This document shows, piece by piece, positions 23,133 to 35,830 of a stretch of 64,000 nt of DNA. Numbering within the stretch: position 1 is the stretch's first letter; every line of letters begins with the position of its first letter. The translations under genes and the position numbers were made by a program. Source of the stretch: Harmonia axyridis (lineage: Eukaryota; Arthropoda; Insecta; Coleoptera; Coccinellidae); NCBI RefSeq assembly GCF_914767665.1, contig NC_059502.1:16120001-16184000 (forward strand). Direction: 5' to 3'. A model generated the notes under the pieces. It was not told the DNA's origin. It ran no database searches and was given only the letters and a program-made list of their open reading frames with translations.

Positions 23133-24391
23133 GGCCCATTGAAAACTACCGGGTAAATCCATATGGTTTTTAGTTAGTATCAAACTTCAAACGATACGTG
23201 TCAAAATTTGACAGTAGTCAGACCATTAGTTTGTGAGATATTACGTTGTGAGTGTAGCTACTTTTGTTATTTGAAAAAAGATGAAAAAAAAATGAATTTT
23301 GTGTGCTGATGAAATATTGCTTTTTGAAGGGAAAAAATACAGTTGAAGCAAAATCTTGGCTTGATGATCAGTTTCCAGGGTCTGCACCAGGAAAATCAAC
23401 CTTCATTGATTGGTATGCTAAGTTTAAACGTGTTGAAATGAGCACCGAAGACACAGTGGACACCCAAAAGAAGCCGTCACCGACGAAAAATTCAAAAAGT
23501 TCACAATATAATTTTGAATGACCGTAAAGTGAAGTTGATCGAGATAGCAGACATTGTGAAGATATCATCTGAAGGTGTACCTCATATCATTCACGAATAT
23601 TTGTACATGGGAATGCTGTGTGCAAAATGGGTGCCGCGCGAGCTCACAATCGATTGAAAGCAACAACGTGTATATGATTCTGAGCAGTGTTCGAAGCTGT
23701 TTGAGTGAGTTTGAAGCAATAAACCTGAATTTTTCCGTCAATATGTGACAATGGATGAAACACGGCTCTATAATTTCAATCCGGAGTCCAATCTACATTA
23801 AGCTGTGTGGACTGCATACGATGACCCGACAGCGAGGAAAAACACAACAGTTAGCTGGCAAGGTTATGGCATTAGTATTCTGAGATGTGCAAAGTACGAT
23901 ATTCATTGATTATCTTCAAAAGGGTCAGACAATCAACAGTGATTATTATATAGCGTTATTGGATTGTTTGAGGAATGAAATCGTTTAAAAAACGGCCCCA
24001 TTTGAAGAAAAAATTGCTGTTTCATCAAGATAATGCGCCGTGTCACAAATCAATGAATACAATGGAAAAATTTCATGAATTGGGCTTCAAATTGCTTCCG
24101 CATCCACCGTATTTGCCAGATCTGGTCCCCAGCGACTTTTTTCTGTTCCTCAGAACTCAAAAGAATGCTCGCTAGATAGAAATTTAGCGCCAATGAATAA
24201 GTATTCGCTGAAAGTGAGGCCTTTTTTAAAGCGAAAGACAAATTGTTTTACAAAAATGATATCGAAAACTTTGAAGACTGCTATAATCGCTGTATCGCCC
24301 TCGAAGGCAACTATGTTGAATAATAAAATCGAATTTTGCCAAAAAAAATTGTTTTACTATGGTGGACCGGGGACTTTTCAATTGGACTGTT
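23133..24391 (+). mobile_element. decayed canonical mariner (DD34D), copy 1
   Basis: The ends read inward AGGCCCATTGAAAACTACCGG and, at the right end, AGTCCAATTGAAAAGTCCCCGG; they are imperfect inverted repeats of about 30 bp near TA dinucleotides (exact edges uncertain by a few bases). The whole transposase region lies between. A second member of the family lies at 33.8-35.0 kb in the opposite orientation. Confidence 0.8.
23281..24363 (+). pseudogene. mariner transposase, DD34D, many frameshifts
   Basis: The frames together cover a whole mariner transposase. The N-terminal helix-turn-helix region reads EAKSWLDDQFPGSAPGKST and then FIDWYAKFKR. MDETRLYNFNPES at about 23751 holds the first aspartate. 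FHQDNAPCHKSMNTMEKF at about 24022 holds the second, and LPDLVPSDFFLF the third, 34 residues on. A decayed tail matches the usual KLEDRYNRCIALEGNYV ending in shifted frames. Stops and frameshifts are frequent, so the copy is old and dead. Confidence 0.85.
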
Positions 24392-24912
24392 ATATATCAC
24401 CTAGTATTCTATCTAGGGATTGTAAAGAATACCTGAATCATACGTTCTCCGGTAATACAAGTAACAATTAAAATCAAACATTAATTTCCAAGTTCTGATG
24501 TAGAGTGTAATTCTTCAATAAATATCAATTCCTGCGGCGTAGTATCGAAAGATTACGATTTTGCTCCAGTCCCATTTCCAAATAGATTAAACTGCATACT
24601 TGATCAAAGAGCGGTCGACTAATGTTTGCTCTACGGCAACCCGATTTGGTTATACCTAATTGGATAGGTACAGAGAACTAAGCGTCAAAGGATTGAATTC
24701 CGAGCAATGACAGAAGAAAAAGGACTCTGCAAGATAAATACGAGACGACGGCAAGAATTTGCTACAGAGTATCAACGTTGCGATCTCAGGGTTATTCCTT
24801 AGAGGAATAAGATTATTTGCCAAAAGGAGCTGTTTGAAAAAAATTGAACATTTATAAATTTGTATTAGGGTCACGAGACAATATTCTAAATCAATTTTCA
24901 AGATATACTCCA
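24392..24912. other. no gene seen
   Basis: AT-rich spacer between the mariner and the truncated Tc1; no recognisable feature. Confidence 0.5.
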
Positions 24913-25505
24913 CTAACCTATTTTATTTAGTTTTAGGCTATTTATAGATAGTTTTACGAAAAAGGCACTTGTATACTCAACTTGTACGTTGCGCAATTGT
25001 GGTAAAAGCCAGTCTTGTGGGTATCCTACCCATTGCTGATGGGTAGCTCTATCTCCAGGTGATAGCCTAGGTACTCTTAAAGGTCTTGTTGCCAATAAAT
25101 TTGAGGAATGCAACCGTATCCTTATGGTACTGGTTGAGAGTACCCGTCTATAGGTCCTCAACATATTACTTCGAAGGGCTGTTACATATACCGTTAGATT
25201 CCTTTGAGTGGAAGTTGCGATATAATGGTCTTTCCTTGCAGATGTTACTCTGGGTCGACCAAGTACTGATCTCTGCGCAACTCTGCCGGCTTCCAGGAGA
25301 AAGGCCACTAAGCGCCTTATTGAAGTCTGTGGAATATTCAAACGTTGCGCAAGCTGGTGGTTCGACAAAGCTTATTGATGTAGGGCTACTATTCTAGCCC
25401 GGACTAACTGAAAAATTGGATGTTCCGGTATTTTCACAGAATATTCTCTTGTTATTCGCTGATTAACTTCGTATACACCTGTATTCTCCCGAAAAAGAAA
25501 CATTT
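24913..25505 (-). pseudogene. Tc1-like transposase, DNA-binding half only
   Basis: The frame reads LVRARIVALHQ, then a TAA at 25372-25374, and continues in the same frame with ALSNHQLAQRLNIPQTSIRR. This is the first helix-turn-helix. A GRPRVTSARKDHYIA block contains the GRPR hook, and RVLSTSTIRIRLHSSNLLATR is the second helix-turn-helix. Homology ends at QLRNVQ, just before the first catalytic aspartate is expected, so the DDE domain is missing. One stop plus truncation make it inactive. Confidence 0.75.
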
Positions 25506-25645
25506 TCGCTGGTATAAAGCTTTCATTGAAATGATAAGATAGTGAAGATTCCACACACAAAAAATTGACACACAAAAAATTTTATCTTTTTATATTCAAC
25601 AGGTTGAGAGTTGATAGGGGGAGCCAATACTTTTGACGATGTGTG
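24913..25645 (-). mobile_element. 5' fragment of a second Tc1-like transposon
   Basis: The right end, read inward on the minus strand, begins CACACATCGTCAAAAGTATT, a typical Tc1-like terminus, next to a TA at 25646-25647. The element runs leftward through the start of a transposase gene and then loses homology at about 24985, so its 3' half is deleted. It belongs to a different lineage from the Tc1 at 4.1-5.7 kb. Confidence 0.65.
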
Positions 25646-25647
25646 TA

Positions 25648-26984
25648 TATTTTCAGTAAATATATACATAATGACTACTTCATACAATGACAAAATAAAT
25701 TATTAACATTCGTGCCAAATTTTCAGTTTTCTTACTTTATATTCGGAATATTATCTCAAACGACCCATAAACTTTCATATATCAAATCTGTTCTATCTCA
25801 TGAATATTGCCTGATAGGGAAATATGGATCTGTCTATTTTTGCACATTTTCAAAGTCGAGAGAGTTTTCTAGAAGTTCAGTCCTGATCAGCGTCACGGAA
25901 CGGAATAATAGATGAGATGACAAAAAATATACGAAAGTTTATATAGATGCGGATTTCACTGGTTACTTTAGCAACTCCATAAAGGGCCTTAATGTAGAAG
26001 TGGATTTTGTTCTGCATTTAAATGGAGGGGGTTCCAGCCGCATTTCAGATGTCGAAATGGGGGGGTCGAGAGTTAGAATGAGACCTTTTGTTTCGCATTC
26101 GGACAAAGAAAAAACTGCTCGCGAGAAAGCTTGTTTGCAGACATTTTGACGGTATTCATGTTGTTCCGTAGACATTTGACCTCAGTTCAACGAATTAACA
26201 TTCAGCTTATGTAATTTCGGCTTTGTGTTTATGAATATGAAGTTGAGTACCTCTTGTTGCTTGCAACGATTAGTCAGCCTTTGAGAATATGGAACTTTCA
26301 GTTTGGAAGTTTGGATTCGTCATTCCAATTCATACTTTTGATGTTGTTAGCAGAATAATTACAACGAAACTGTGAGCATTCTCAAGGGTAAAGACCAAAA
26401 ATGAATATAGAAGTTTCAAGTCCCATAATTTCATCTTATGAACAGGATTCGTTCTGTGAATTATTCGAATTCTTGATGTTGAAGAAAACGCACTAAATTA
26501 CACTGCTGAGTTGATTTGAATTATATAGTTCACGTTTGAGTAGAAACTCATATTATAATAGTAGACAGATGCCAGAAATTTGGCTGGCACACTTAATTAA
26601 AAAATCTCGAAAGATGTGTTATCACAACTTCAATGCCAATGGACTTCCCTAAATAAATTTGAAATTTTCAGCACACTCATATGTTTTATATGTTGGGCAT
26701 TGGAATGAATCATAGAGTATAAACATATAGGTAGATAGCAATTTTTACTTGTCCCCAAAATGATTAGATTATCTTGCCTGATTGTGATATATATTCAAAT
26801 CCACAATTTTACTATATCGTTATGAATAATATTGATAAAAATAATAATATGTAGTTTATTTTATCATAAACATTAATCGCAGAGGCTTTAGAGCCAATAT
26901 GTATATTATATAAAAGAATGTATATTATATTGAATGAAATATATTTATTCGAGTGATTCCCGATTAAATATGCAAATTTGAATA
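25648..26984. other. no gene seen
   Basis: AT-rich sequence; open frames are short and unrecognisable. Confidence 0.5.
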
Positions 26985-27308
26985 TTTGGAATCCGATATT
27001 TCTCCCAATTGTCAAATTTATAGTAAGCAGAATATTTATTATTTCCTGTATATACCTGCCAAAATCCAAGATTTGACAACTATTGCGCTCCTAGTGTCAT
27101 CGGATGTTTCAAGGCATTTGGGAGGTTGAAGTTTGTTTTCTAAATTGAATATAGACGTAGAATGCAATATGGAATTGAGTGAAATATCGTATCACTGATG
27201 TGTTTTCATTTCCCCGCCCCTAATGCTAAATTTGAGTGTTCATGTTGGGGACAAAATTTGCCTATCGAAAATGACGTATGTTTCCTCTATCTATGTTTAT
27301 TACTCTAC
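26985..27308 (+). repeat. dispersed repeat family A, copy 2
   Basis: Same-strand copy of 14470-14842 with many substitutions and small gaps. The most conserved part is the last 60 bp, ending TTCCTCTATCTATGTTTATT. Function and class are unknown. Confidence 0.7.
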
Positions 27309-28840
27309 ACGGATTTAATGCGTAATTATAAATTATTTCAAAATTCGATACGTACGACTAAAATTCAAATTCCATAATCGGTCAATTTTCGTAACAGTCA
27401 CACCAATTGCTAAGAAGAAATATAAAAGTCTCTAGGATGTATAATCTGAATTTTTCATTGAATTTCGACAATATTCCACAAAATTTAACTGAAATAAAGA
27501 AATTATCGTCTAATACTCGTTGCAGAAGGCAATTCTGACACTCAATTTCGCATTCGTTTTGGAATTGGAGTCCATTCTGCGAATTGTTTTAGAATTTACT
27601 ATTTGATGTTTCTTAATATATTTTGCAAATTGATTCTCTTGTGTGAATTAGTTGATTTATTCATTTTACTTTTTTGTAAGTACTTGGAATCGATGAATAT
27701 ATTGTATTGTATCATTTCGATACAGTTACGATATCGAAAAGAATAACCTGCTGATTGCTTAGAAATAAAATCGATAAACGGGAAATCAAGTGCCTCATTC
27801 ACGGTGTTCATAAATCCATTCCGAAAGGAGTTTCAAGGTGATACTTCATATCAAATTCAATCCAACAAATTTCCGTCAAAAAAGGGGCGAATACTCGTAT
27901 ATCGCATCGCGCCGCGTCAAGGGAGAAATTTTAATCTTCCTTTTTATGTGCAGCACTTTCAGTATGGCATAAATTGAGTTTTAACATCAATAAGAGGAAT
28001 ATGTGAGGAGATAGAAAAGGCGACCGAGAGTTGCCGTTGACTGTAAGTGCCGAAGTGTATAAGGTGAAAGAGCTTACGGGAACATAAATTGAGGAATTCC
28101 ATAAGAGGCAGCATGTGTCGAGAGCAATGTAGATGCATTCTGTAGGGTCTTTTCATGAATGTTACATGAGCACCAAATTGTCCTTTTGCACGGTTGACCC
28201 GATCATACGTCCTGGATGGGTTTACAAATCTTCCAGGCCGGGGGATCAGAGCTGTACTTATCTCTTGCCATTGTAACTGGCGTTCAAAGCTGAAGCGTTG
28301 CATCCGAATATTATTTTTAACACGCTTCATTTATATCTATATTTTGGAAACTTTGAAATTAATTCTAACCCACTTTAGAACGTCGATTTGAACTCAAACT
28401 GCATATTTATCAGTAACCGACCAAATAATCTGAAATTTTCTTAATTATAATACAAAATGGCGAATGCGCCGACCCAACAAGGAATACGAGAAACTTGATA
28501 ATTGATAATGCTGCATATTTCCTCACATAAAAAGCCTTCAGAGAATTGAAAGTGTGTGAAATATTAAAAAATAATTCAATTCGCCATATGCTGAATTCTG
28601 TTTAGTGATTTAATAAATTCTAAAAATATCATTTATTGTATTGGAAAGAGAAGTGATTTAATGAACTCGTCTCATATATCCTGGATGAAGTTTTTGAGTT
28701 GAATCAGTAAAAAACTGTGAACGTGAATGATTTTCGAACGGATATGGTTCAGATGGAAAATTTAAATTCGATTGCATTCTGTGACGATTCGGGAAAAAAT
28801 GTTCACATAAAAGAATACGAATCTAAAATAAAAAACAGGG
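27309..28840. other. no gene seen
   Basis: A 123-codon minus frame (27959-28330) shows no domain I recognise. GGCGAATGCGCC at 28459-28470 is one of several near-copies of this motif in the window. The rest is AT-rich and featureless. Confidence 0.45.
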
Positions 28841-29100
28841 CGCAATTTCCCACAAAGCTTGAAATTGTTTTTTAATATGAATGTTATTTTTATGGGTTAT
28901 CTTGTTTCGATACTAATATTGAATTTACCATGATTTCAGTTGAGCTATCAACAAGAAATTTTGCAAAAAGCTAGAATTGGTTATTTTGTTCACACACACA
29001 AAATATCAACCCGATCGGATTTGTTATAAAGGATATATTAGCTATTTCTTTTTCGATATTCTTCTCGAATGATCTACAATTATGCTCGTTTGAAATTTTG
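28841..29100 (+). repeat. weak dispersed repeat family B, copy 1
   Basis: AAGCTTGAAATTGTTTTTT (about 28856), an AAATATCAACCCGATCGGAT block (about 28998), and TTTCGATATTCTTCTCGAATG (about 29049, last 20 bases considered) recur in shortened form at 31727-31915 and partly around 35800 and 38225. The copies are old and only partly alignable by eye. Confidence 0.4.
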
Positions 29101-29960
29101 CATGGATCTCATGATTGCTTTTTCGTATAACATCTGGAAAGTCGGTTAACTGTTCACGAAAATATGGTAATATATCTCCAATAGGTTTTGAAATGCCGTT
29201 TCTGTCTTCAGATCATATTATAATATTTCAATCTACTGCATATCGCTGCCGCAATATTATGTTTTCTGTGTTGCTACTTAATCTAATGATTATGCCATCT
29301 TCGCTATCATCTAGTTGCATATATTGCTTCGTATATTTTCCGTAGAACGCTGATAATACGATGTTACGCGCCTGGAAGCTTTCATTTGTTTCTACTCTCC
29401 TGTTTGGCCGTTTATAACATTCTACAGAAAATGCCGGTATAGTTGTAGATTATGAGGAAAATTGCAGCTCAGAAGAGTTAAATGAGAAATCGACAAATCA
29501 TCAGTTCTAATCATAGAAATAGTTATTTATGTAGCAAGAACAAAAAATTGTCTATTAAAGTCGAGTCTGTAAATTGATAGCCGAGGTGGAGCCGAGGCAA
29601 GAAAGCAGGTGACACTATAGAGATCATAGTCTGTATGAGCATTTTAATTTTTCGTCGTCCTCACATACTTTTTGGAAGTAAGCACTCACCAGTTTGATGA
29701 TCTCGACAACGTACCTCTTCGAACTGAAGAACCAATCATAATTTTAATGAATATAAATGAAATGTATTTTGATTCGAAGTATAACAATGTACTAGTTTAG
29801 TGATGTTTATAATACTATATTTGACACGATAGAATTAAAATATAGAGCAAAACTGATAAATCAGTGAAAAAATTTTGAAAATTCATCATCAAATGACTGA
29901 GAAATAGATTATTTAAATTCACGTATTTTAGCGCGGAACGTCTTTGGTCTCCGACTCGCC
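29101..29960. other. no gene seen
   Basis: AT-rich sequence without a recognisable gene or repeat end. Confidence 0.5.
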
Positions 29961-30492
29961 TGTGACGTCATGCCACTTGCCTGTGATCGCTAGACCATAA
30001 ATTACGTTTGAATACTTAGCCGCGCCAAGGCTCTCGCGCCGTTTGTAGTTGTACAGTGTAGTTTTAACTCGAGTTTTGTTTTTATGTCACCATAATGGAA
30101 GAAGGCTTCGTGAAAGGACAAAGTTATTTTTACTCAATAACTTATCTCAAACCAACTTACACCTTAGTATTTTTATTATAAGAAATAGACAGCTAGTACT
30201 GAAAGATACACATATGAAGTAGTTTTAGGTCCAATTAGGTCACGCCTCATTAATTTGCACCACTTCTTCCTTTGATTCATGTCATTTGGTACATGAAAAA
30301 ACAATTTATTGGGGTTTTCAATTGTCGTGCTTGCACACATAGGCACAATACAATATTTGTAGGATTTTTTTTTATTTCAGCCAACGTGTAACGAACAAAA
30401 CACGACACAAACGGCACAAGTGATTGTACACCAATGAAATCGTAAGCACTCTGCGAATACCAGTCGCCTCGTGTAAGAGGCGTGACGTCACA
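29961..30492 (+). mobile_element. possible non-autonomous element with TGACGTCA ends
   Basis: The left end reads TGTGACGTCATGCCACTTGC and the right end, reversed, reads TGTGACGTCACGCCTCTTAC. This gives about 20 bp of inverted similarity, each containing a CRE-type octamer. Inside, an ATG at 30094 starts MEEGFVKGQSYFYS and stops after 28 codons. A polypyrimidine run ending ATTTCAG at about 30381 looks like a splice acceptor. It may be a deleted derivative of a coding element with an intron. No target duplication was found. Confidence 0.35.
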
Positions 30493-31710
30493 CACTAGAC
30501 TATGAAATTATTCTTTCAAGCGCAACTTCAAAGTCCCATAACTTTTTCATTTCTAGAGATATTTCAATGATTCTTTCACATTTTTGTTTCATTTTACTTA
30601 AATTTTTAGAAGTAATCCTTAACAAAAAAATGAAAACTAGTCCATTCTATAATTTAATTGAAGTACAAAATTAATTCAATCTTTAAAGGTGAATATTACA
30701 GTTGCTTCAATTATTGATATTAATTTCAGCTGTTGAACAAGATGCATGAAAAAAAGCGAAATAACTCAAAATATTTCACCTGGTGCAAAAAATAAGTAAC
30801 ATCTGGTTCAGCACAAAGAAATTATCCTAAACTATTTCACGGACCAATTCGATGTGGTTACTATGATACGGTGGTGGCGCAACCACAGCTGACGAAAAGT
30901 GTTTTCGGATGAAAAATACTGGCTTCCGATAATAGTCGATTTTTCAGTCGGAAATAAGGACGTAAAATGTCACTTTCTAGAGGTCGACGAAAAAATATGT
31001 TTTCATCTGAATTCAACAGATTACTTCAAATGATCCCAGACGTGACGGTAATTAGAGAAATCTGTTTTTGAGGATGGAATGGTATCTGGTTGGTTATGGT
31101 CCATTGTACTCCTAGCGTTTTCCTGAACGTTCGTGATTTTCGAGCAATTCCAGTTATAATAATCGTGGCTCTCGCTGGACTCGGAAGGGATAACCAGAAT
31201 TTCGTGTGCCAATATTCCTAATGTTCCGCAGATGGCTAATTTCGCAGAATCTACATCTGCATTTATATCTGCGAATCGGGGGATTTTACTCGGTATGAAC
31301 CAATTTATACGGAAAACTAATTTTCTCGGTTTGAACATACTCAGCTGAATTGTAAGATATTTCGGTATGAGAAGAGTATAATTGAGAATAAGTTATTCTG
31401 AACTAGGCTTGGAAATTTTTCGAGAATTTTCCAGGATTTACATTTTCATGTATTATTGTCACTTGACAATAAAAGGATGTGTAGTTCTAATTATTTTGGA
31501 AATTTGGGATTGGGATTGCGAAGAATAATCCATTTGTGGGATAGAAATTTTGAGCGCTGATCATTAAAGCGCCAATTGCACCCTTAGAAAACACTGTCTT
31601 CAGGTATACCCAATAGGCTTATGAATTCAATTAGTGCTCCAAAGCTCCTAACCTCACGTCAGTGCATCTTAATTTTATCGATATCCTTTAATTTTCTCTA
31701 GTTCGGACGC
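30493..31710. other. no gene seen
   Basis: A 105-codon minus frame (31021-31338) has no recognisable domain. No repeat ends are seen. Confidence 0.45.
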
Positions 31711-31940
31711 TGCTATTAACATGAAATTTTTCACGAAGCTTGGCATTGTTTTTTCACATTCCTCAATCGAATCGAATGTAATCACAGATATATTGGATTC
31801 TTCTTTTCTATAATATTCTAGTAGATATCCCGAAGTTGTTTTTTATATCAATATTCAATTCCGTCGAGTTTGTAGTACCGGAAATATTGATTTTTTTCGA
31901 TATTCTTCTTGAATGTTCATGGTTATGGTTACTGGATCAA
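31711..31940 (+). repeat. weak dispersed repeat family B, copy 2
   Basis: ACGAAGCTTGGCATTGTTTT at 31735 and TTTCGATATTCTTCTTGAATG (about 31896, near-identical over 20 bp) parallel the copy at 28841-29100. The middle is diverged. Confidence 0.35.
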
Positions 31941-32888
31941 TATAAAAATTTGCTAAATTTTTCGAACTGTCATTTTACAATCGAATGCAAATTTTTAAAA
32001 ACAAATTCGAAAGGTCATATTTGTGGAACGCATTGTCAGATTTAACCACATTATTCAAAATCGTAACCTACTCTGCACCTTTTCAGTTCTCAGTACCTTC
32101 TGTTCAACGAAATTGATTGAGGGATCTGTTTGAAGACAAGCGCTCAAAAATAACTGAGATTACTAGAATGTATCGTCTCTGCAAATGTATTTGTTACTTC
32201 TCAAAAATAATAAGAGAATATTCTTTAAACAATCAATAACTCAATATGGAATAAAAGAATGAAGGAAAAATACCTCAGAATTCTCAATATGAAAACTCAT
32301 TTTTTTCCAATTGGCTCATTTGTTTTATTTGGTGATATTTCCTTTGAATTTCTTAATTTCCTCATATTCGTTCGAGAAGATAAATGGTGTTTTTCATTGT
32401 TCTAAGTTGGTTTTGACTGGAAAATATAACACCTATATGCTCACCAATTCCTGTTTCAAAATTTTCGACATTTTTCGAGATAAAATAATGATAACTCTTC
32501 TATTGTTTAGATTTGAAAAATAGGCCATTCCCCATCAATGATTGTGCATGTTTAATCAAGTATCAACATTATATCAGTATATGACATATAGAATTTCATC
32601 TGATAAGATGAATTAGTAAATTATGCGAAGAAAAGATTTTTTTATTATTTCTAGAATGATAGAAGTTTCGTAACACAATAAACTATAAAAACGATCTATT
32701 TTTCTCAACGTAATTAATAGTCTGGCTATTCTGTTATTTCTTTTGTTGTTGTTTTTTTTCGGTCACATATAAATGACTCACTTTTCAATATATTATAAAG
32801 AAACTGTTATTTCCCTATATGAATTCAAATGTATTTAAATTCAGTCAATTTCAATAGATGCTATTCATTCCCTACCTAGTTTCCTACG
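31941..32888. other. no gene seen
   Basis: Very AT-rich; short chance frames only. Confidence 0.5.
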
Positions 32889-32890
32889 TA

Positions 32891-33318
32891 CAGTGTGGGC
32901 CAAATAAGACACTTTTCACTGGGGAGTTCTATTTCTGTACTAGTTAGACAAAAATGTTGGGGGTCAATTCTCATGGGATTTTTATTGCTGAAAACCTCAT
33001 ATCGATATCTGTCACCATTCTACAGTTACAAGGAGTTTCTCGAAAATATTTCATGTTGAGAAATCTACATTTCTGTGGAAACATCCTCTAAGTAACTTGT
33101 CACGTAAAATTTAATGATATTAATTAAATTTTTCAATATCAGATATTGACATGAAAAATATTTTTTTTTTAAATGGGACACTCTGTATAGTTTTTGCTTG
33201 ATTCGACAGAACTTGCAAATACCATCTCGAAAATATAGCGGACTTGATATTTCAGTGGTGGAGTCAGCTTTCGTCTATGTGACTTTTTATTCAAAAATGT
33301 CCTATTTGGCCCACCCTA
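32891..33318. mobile_element. 428-bp MITE
   Basis: The left end reads CAGTGTGGGCCAAATAAGAC and the right end, reversed, reads TAGGGTGGGCCAAATAGGAC. Both are next to TA (32889-32890 and 33319-33320). An internal AAATGGGACACTCTGTATA at about 33171 resembles a remnant of another element end. No coding capacity. Confidence 0.75.
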
Positions 33319-33812
33319 TATGTTAACTACCTTTTTGGGAAAAATCACCTTTTCATCTGTAAAGCGACCGAAACTCCCAAGATCTCCACTGAGACAAATT
33401 TCTCTGCGCTGAATACGGAACTTTTTCGATTACAACGAAGATAGGGTGGATATACAATAAATATCAATAAAGGACAAAGAATAACTTGGTTTGTAAACAA
33501 ATTAAAAACGAAACATTGCGCAACTTCCGAATTTATGTAGGGACATAAATCGGCACATTCGATACCCTAACATTTTCAGTTTTCTGGGCGAATATCTGCT
33601 CGACAATCGATAGAGCACTGCAGAGATGGTTGTTAACATCGTTTATGCATAATCTGCAAAACGGGAATCGATCTGGAAGGCTAATCGTGTAACACTACTG
33701 ATTCGCTTGTTGATGAGCTGTTTGAACGCAGAGTGATTTTCCAGTCGTTAAATCATAATTGTTGGAAAGTTGAAACCTCGAAGCATTGTCGTTATACAAG
33801 GTGATTCTCTCC
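33319..33812. other. no gene seen
   Basis: Spacer between a MITE and a mariner copy; nothing recognisable. Confidence 0.5.
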
Positions 33813-33814
33813 GA

Positions 33815-35008
33815 TGGTCTATAATAACAGGCTAATTGAAATATCCCTGGTCTACCATAGTGAAACAAATTTTTTTGGCATTTTTTCGATTTTGTTATTC
33901 AACATAGTTGCCTTCTAGAGCGATACAGCGATTAAAGCGATCTTCCAAACCTTCGATACCATTTTTGTAGTACGATTTGTCTTTTGCTCCAAAATAGGCC
34001 TCAGTTTCGGCGATTACTCATTGGCGCTAAATTTATTTCCAGCGAGCATTCTTTTGAGGTCTGAGAACACGAAAAAGTCGCTGGGGGCCAGATCTGAAGA
34101 ATACGGTGGATGCAGAAGCAATTCAAGGCGAATTCATGCAATTTTGCCATTGTTCCGATTGATTTGTGACACGGCGCATTGTCTTGATGAAACAGCAGCT
34201 TTTTTCTTCAAATGGGGCTGTTTTTTAACGATTTCATCCTTCTTAGGACCCAATAACGTTTTATAATAATATTGTCGAAGGTCTGGCACTTTTGGAGGTA
34301 ATAAATGAATATTATACTTTGCGCATCCCAGACTACTCATGCCATAAACTTGCCAGCTGACTGTTGTGTTTGTCCTCGCTTTGGATTTGGTACATCGTGT
34401 GCAGTCCACTCAGCTGACTGTCGATTGGACTCCGGAGTGAAATAAAGGAGCCTTGTTCCATCCATTGTCACATATCGACGCAAAATTCAGCGGTACTCAT
34501 TTTGCACACAGCTTTGTTATGTACAAATATTCATGAATGATATGATTCACACGTTCAGATGATATCTTCACAATGTCTGTTATCTAAATGAAATCTAAAT
34601 GAAATAAACATTATTATTATTATAAACTCGATCAACTTCACTTTACTTTCATTCAAAATTATTTTCTGAACTTTTTCGATTTTTTCGTTGGTAAAAGTTT
34701 GTCGTATTTGCTGCTTATTTCATCACGTTTAAACTTAGCATATCAATCAATAATGGTAGATTTTCCTGGTGCACACCCTGGAAACTCTTCATCAAGACAA
34801 GATTTTGCTTCAACTGCATTTTTTCCCTTCAAAAAGCAAAATATTTTATCAGCACACGAAAGTCTTTTTTTTTCCATCTTTCTACAAATAACAGAAGGAA
34901 CTACACTCACAACGCAATATCTCATCAACTTATGGTCGGACTGCTGTCAAATTTTGAAACGTATCGTTTGAAGGTTGGTACTTACTGAAAATCATATGGA
35001 TTAAATAC
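33815..35008 (-). mobile_element. decayed canonical mariner (DD34D), copy 2, opposite strand
   Basis: The 3' end lies on the left (CAGGCTAATTGAAATATCCC, matching the right end of the copy at 23.1-24.4 kb). The 5' end on the right stops at ATTTAATCCATATG, short of its terminal repeat, so about 20 bp of the inverted repeat are lost. An ATT-rich insertion at 34585-34635 interrupts it. Confidence 0.78.
33835..34890 (-). pseudogene. mariner transposase, DD34D, frameshifted
   Basis: Minus-strand frames match copy 1 throughout: N-terminal KGKNAVEAKSCLDEEFPG, then APGKST near 34750-34850; middle NTTVSWQVYGMSSLGCAKY and DEIVKKQPHLKKK at 34134-34409; then the decayed second and third catalytic blocks (LPPYSSDLAPSDFFVF-like, in a shifted frame, about 34060-34120). 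The first aspartate region near 34440 is disrupted. Several stops and frameshifts make it a dead copy. Confidence 0.78.
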
Positions 35009-35526
35009 TAGCACCGCCATCTGTGCATCAAACGAATAAAATTATAATTTGGAAAGATCCAATCAAATTGTTCTAAAATGAGACTTTCTACAGACTTGTC
35101 CCAATCATTTCAAAAATTTTTCAATGCCGTCCTTCAAAGTAATGGAATCAGCAGCTTTGAATAGTATCTGAACCAATTTATATTCAACAAAAGACACGGG
35201 AATTATGAAAATGCAAAAACTATTAATTGAACCTGTCAAGACATAGAATCTTCAGCGCTGAGCGTTCAACGATAAATCACAGTCTTGTGAGCGGTTATTG
35301 AAAATGATTAAATGAGTTTCGAGAAACATTAAATTGATGATTCTAATTCTAAATGAGGTCTTGTGACTGCTGCTGACCTTTGTCACATTTTCGAAGTAAC
35401 CTGGATGTAAAGAAATCATTATTAAAAGTGTTTGATGTATTACCAAAGTTTTTACTTCTTCTTTTGTTACCTGGCAAAAATGGAAAAAACATTTTGTAAT
35501 ATTACAAGCCGGCCCGCTTTCTGTTA
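35009..35526. other. no gene seen
   Basis: AT-rich spacer with no recognisable feature. Confidence 0.45.
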
Positions 35527-35830
35527 TATATTCCATAACGAAGTAAATTGAAAACAGCGTCGGAGGCACATTAATTTTTTATTCCTTAGCTGGAACTCAA
35601 GGGACCCTTTCTAATTTAATTAATTCCAAGAGACGGAGTGAAGTTTATTCTGATTATTTTCACTCAATGGCAACAAGAAACATCTCCTCGACCTAGTGAT
35701 GTACGAACACATATTGCCCAGTTGGAGAAATCAGATGAAATTTTCTTCGATATTCTGATTGATTTAGATGATTCTGATGACGACATCTGCACGAAAATTA
35801 ACAAGAAGCTTGAAATTGTTAGTGTTTATA
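35527..35830 (+). repeat. dispersed repeat family C, copy 1
   Basis: The first 225 bp are nearly identical to 46050-46263. Shared blocks include ATTCCATAACGAAGTAAATT, TTTTTTATTCCTTAGCTGGA, AGAGACGGAGTGAAGTTTAT and CTCGACCTAGTGATGTACGA. An 86-codon frame (35638-35898) crosses it and reads QLEKSDEIFFDILIDLDDSD, an acidic stretch of unknown meaning; the second copy diverges just before that part. The repeat is interrupted at 35831 by the palindromic mariner. Confidence 0.75.

Noticed and set aside
27959..28330. 123-codon minus-strand protein
   Set aside because: No recognisable motif, no conserved start context, and composition consistent with a chance frame.
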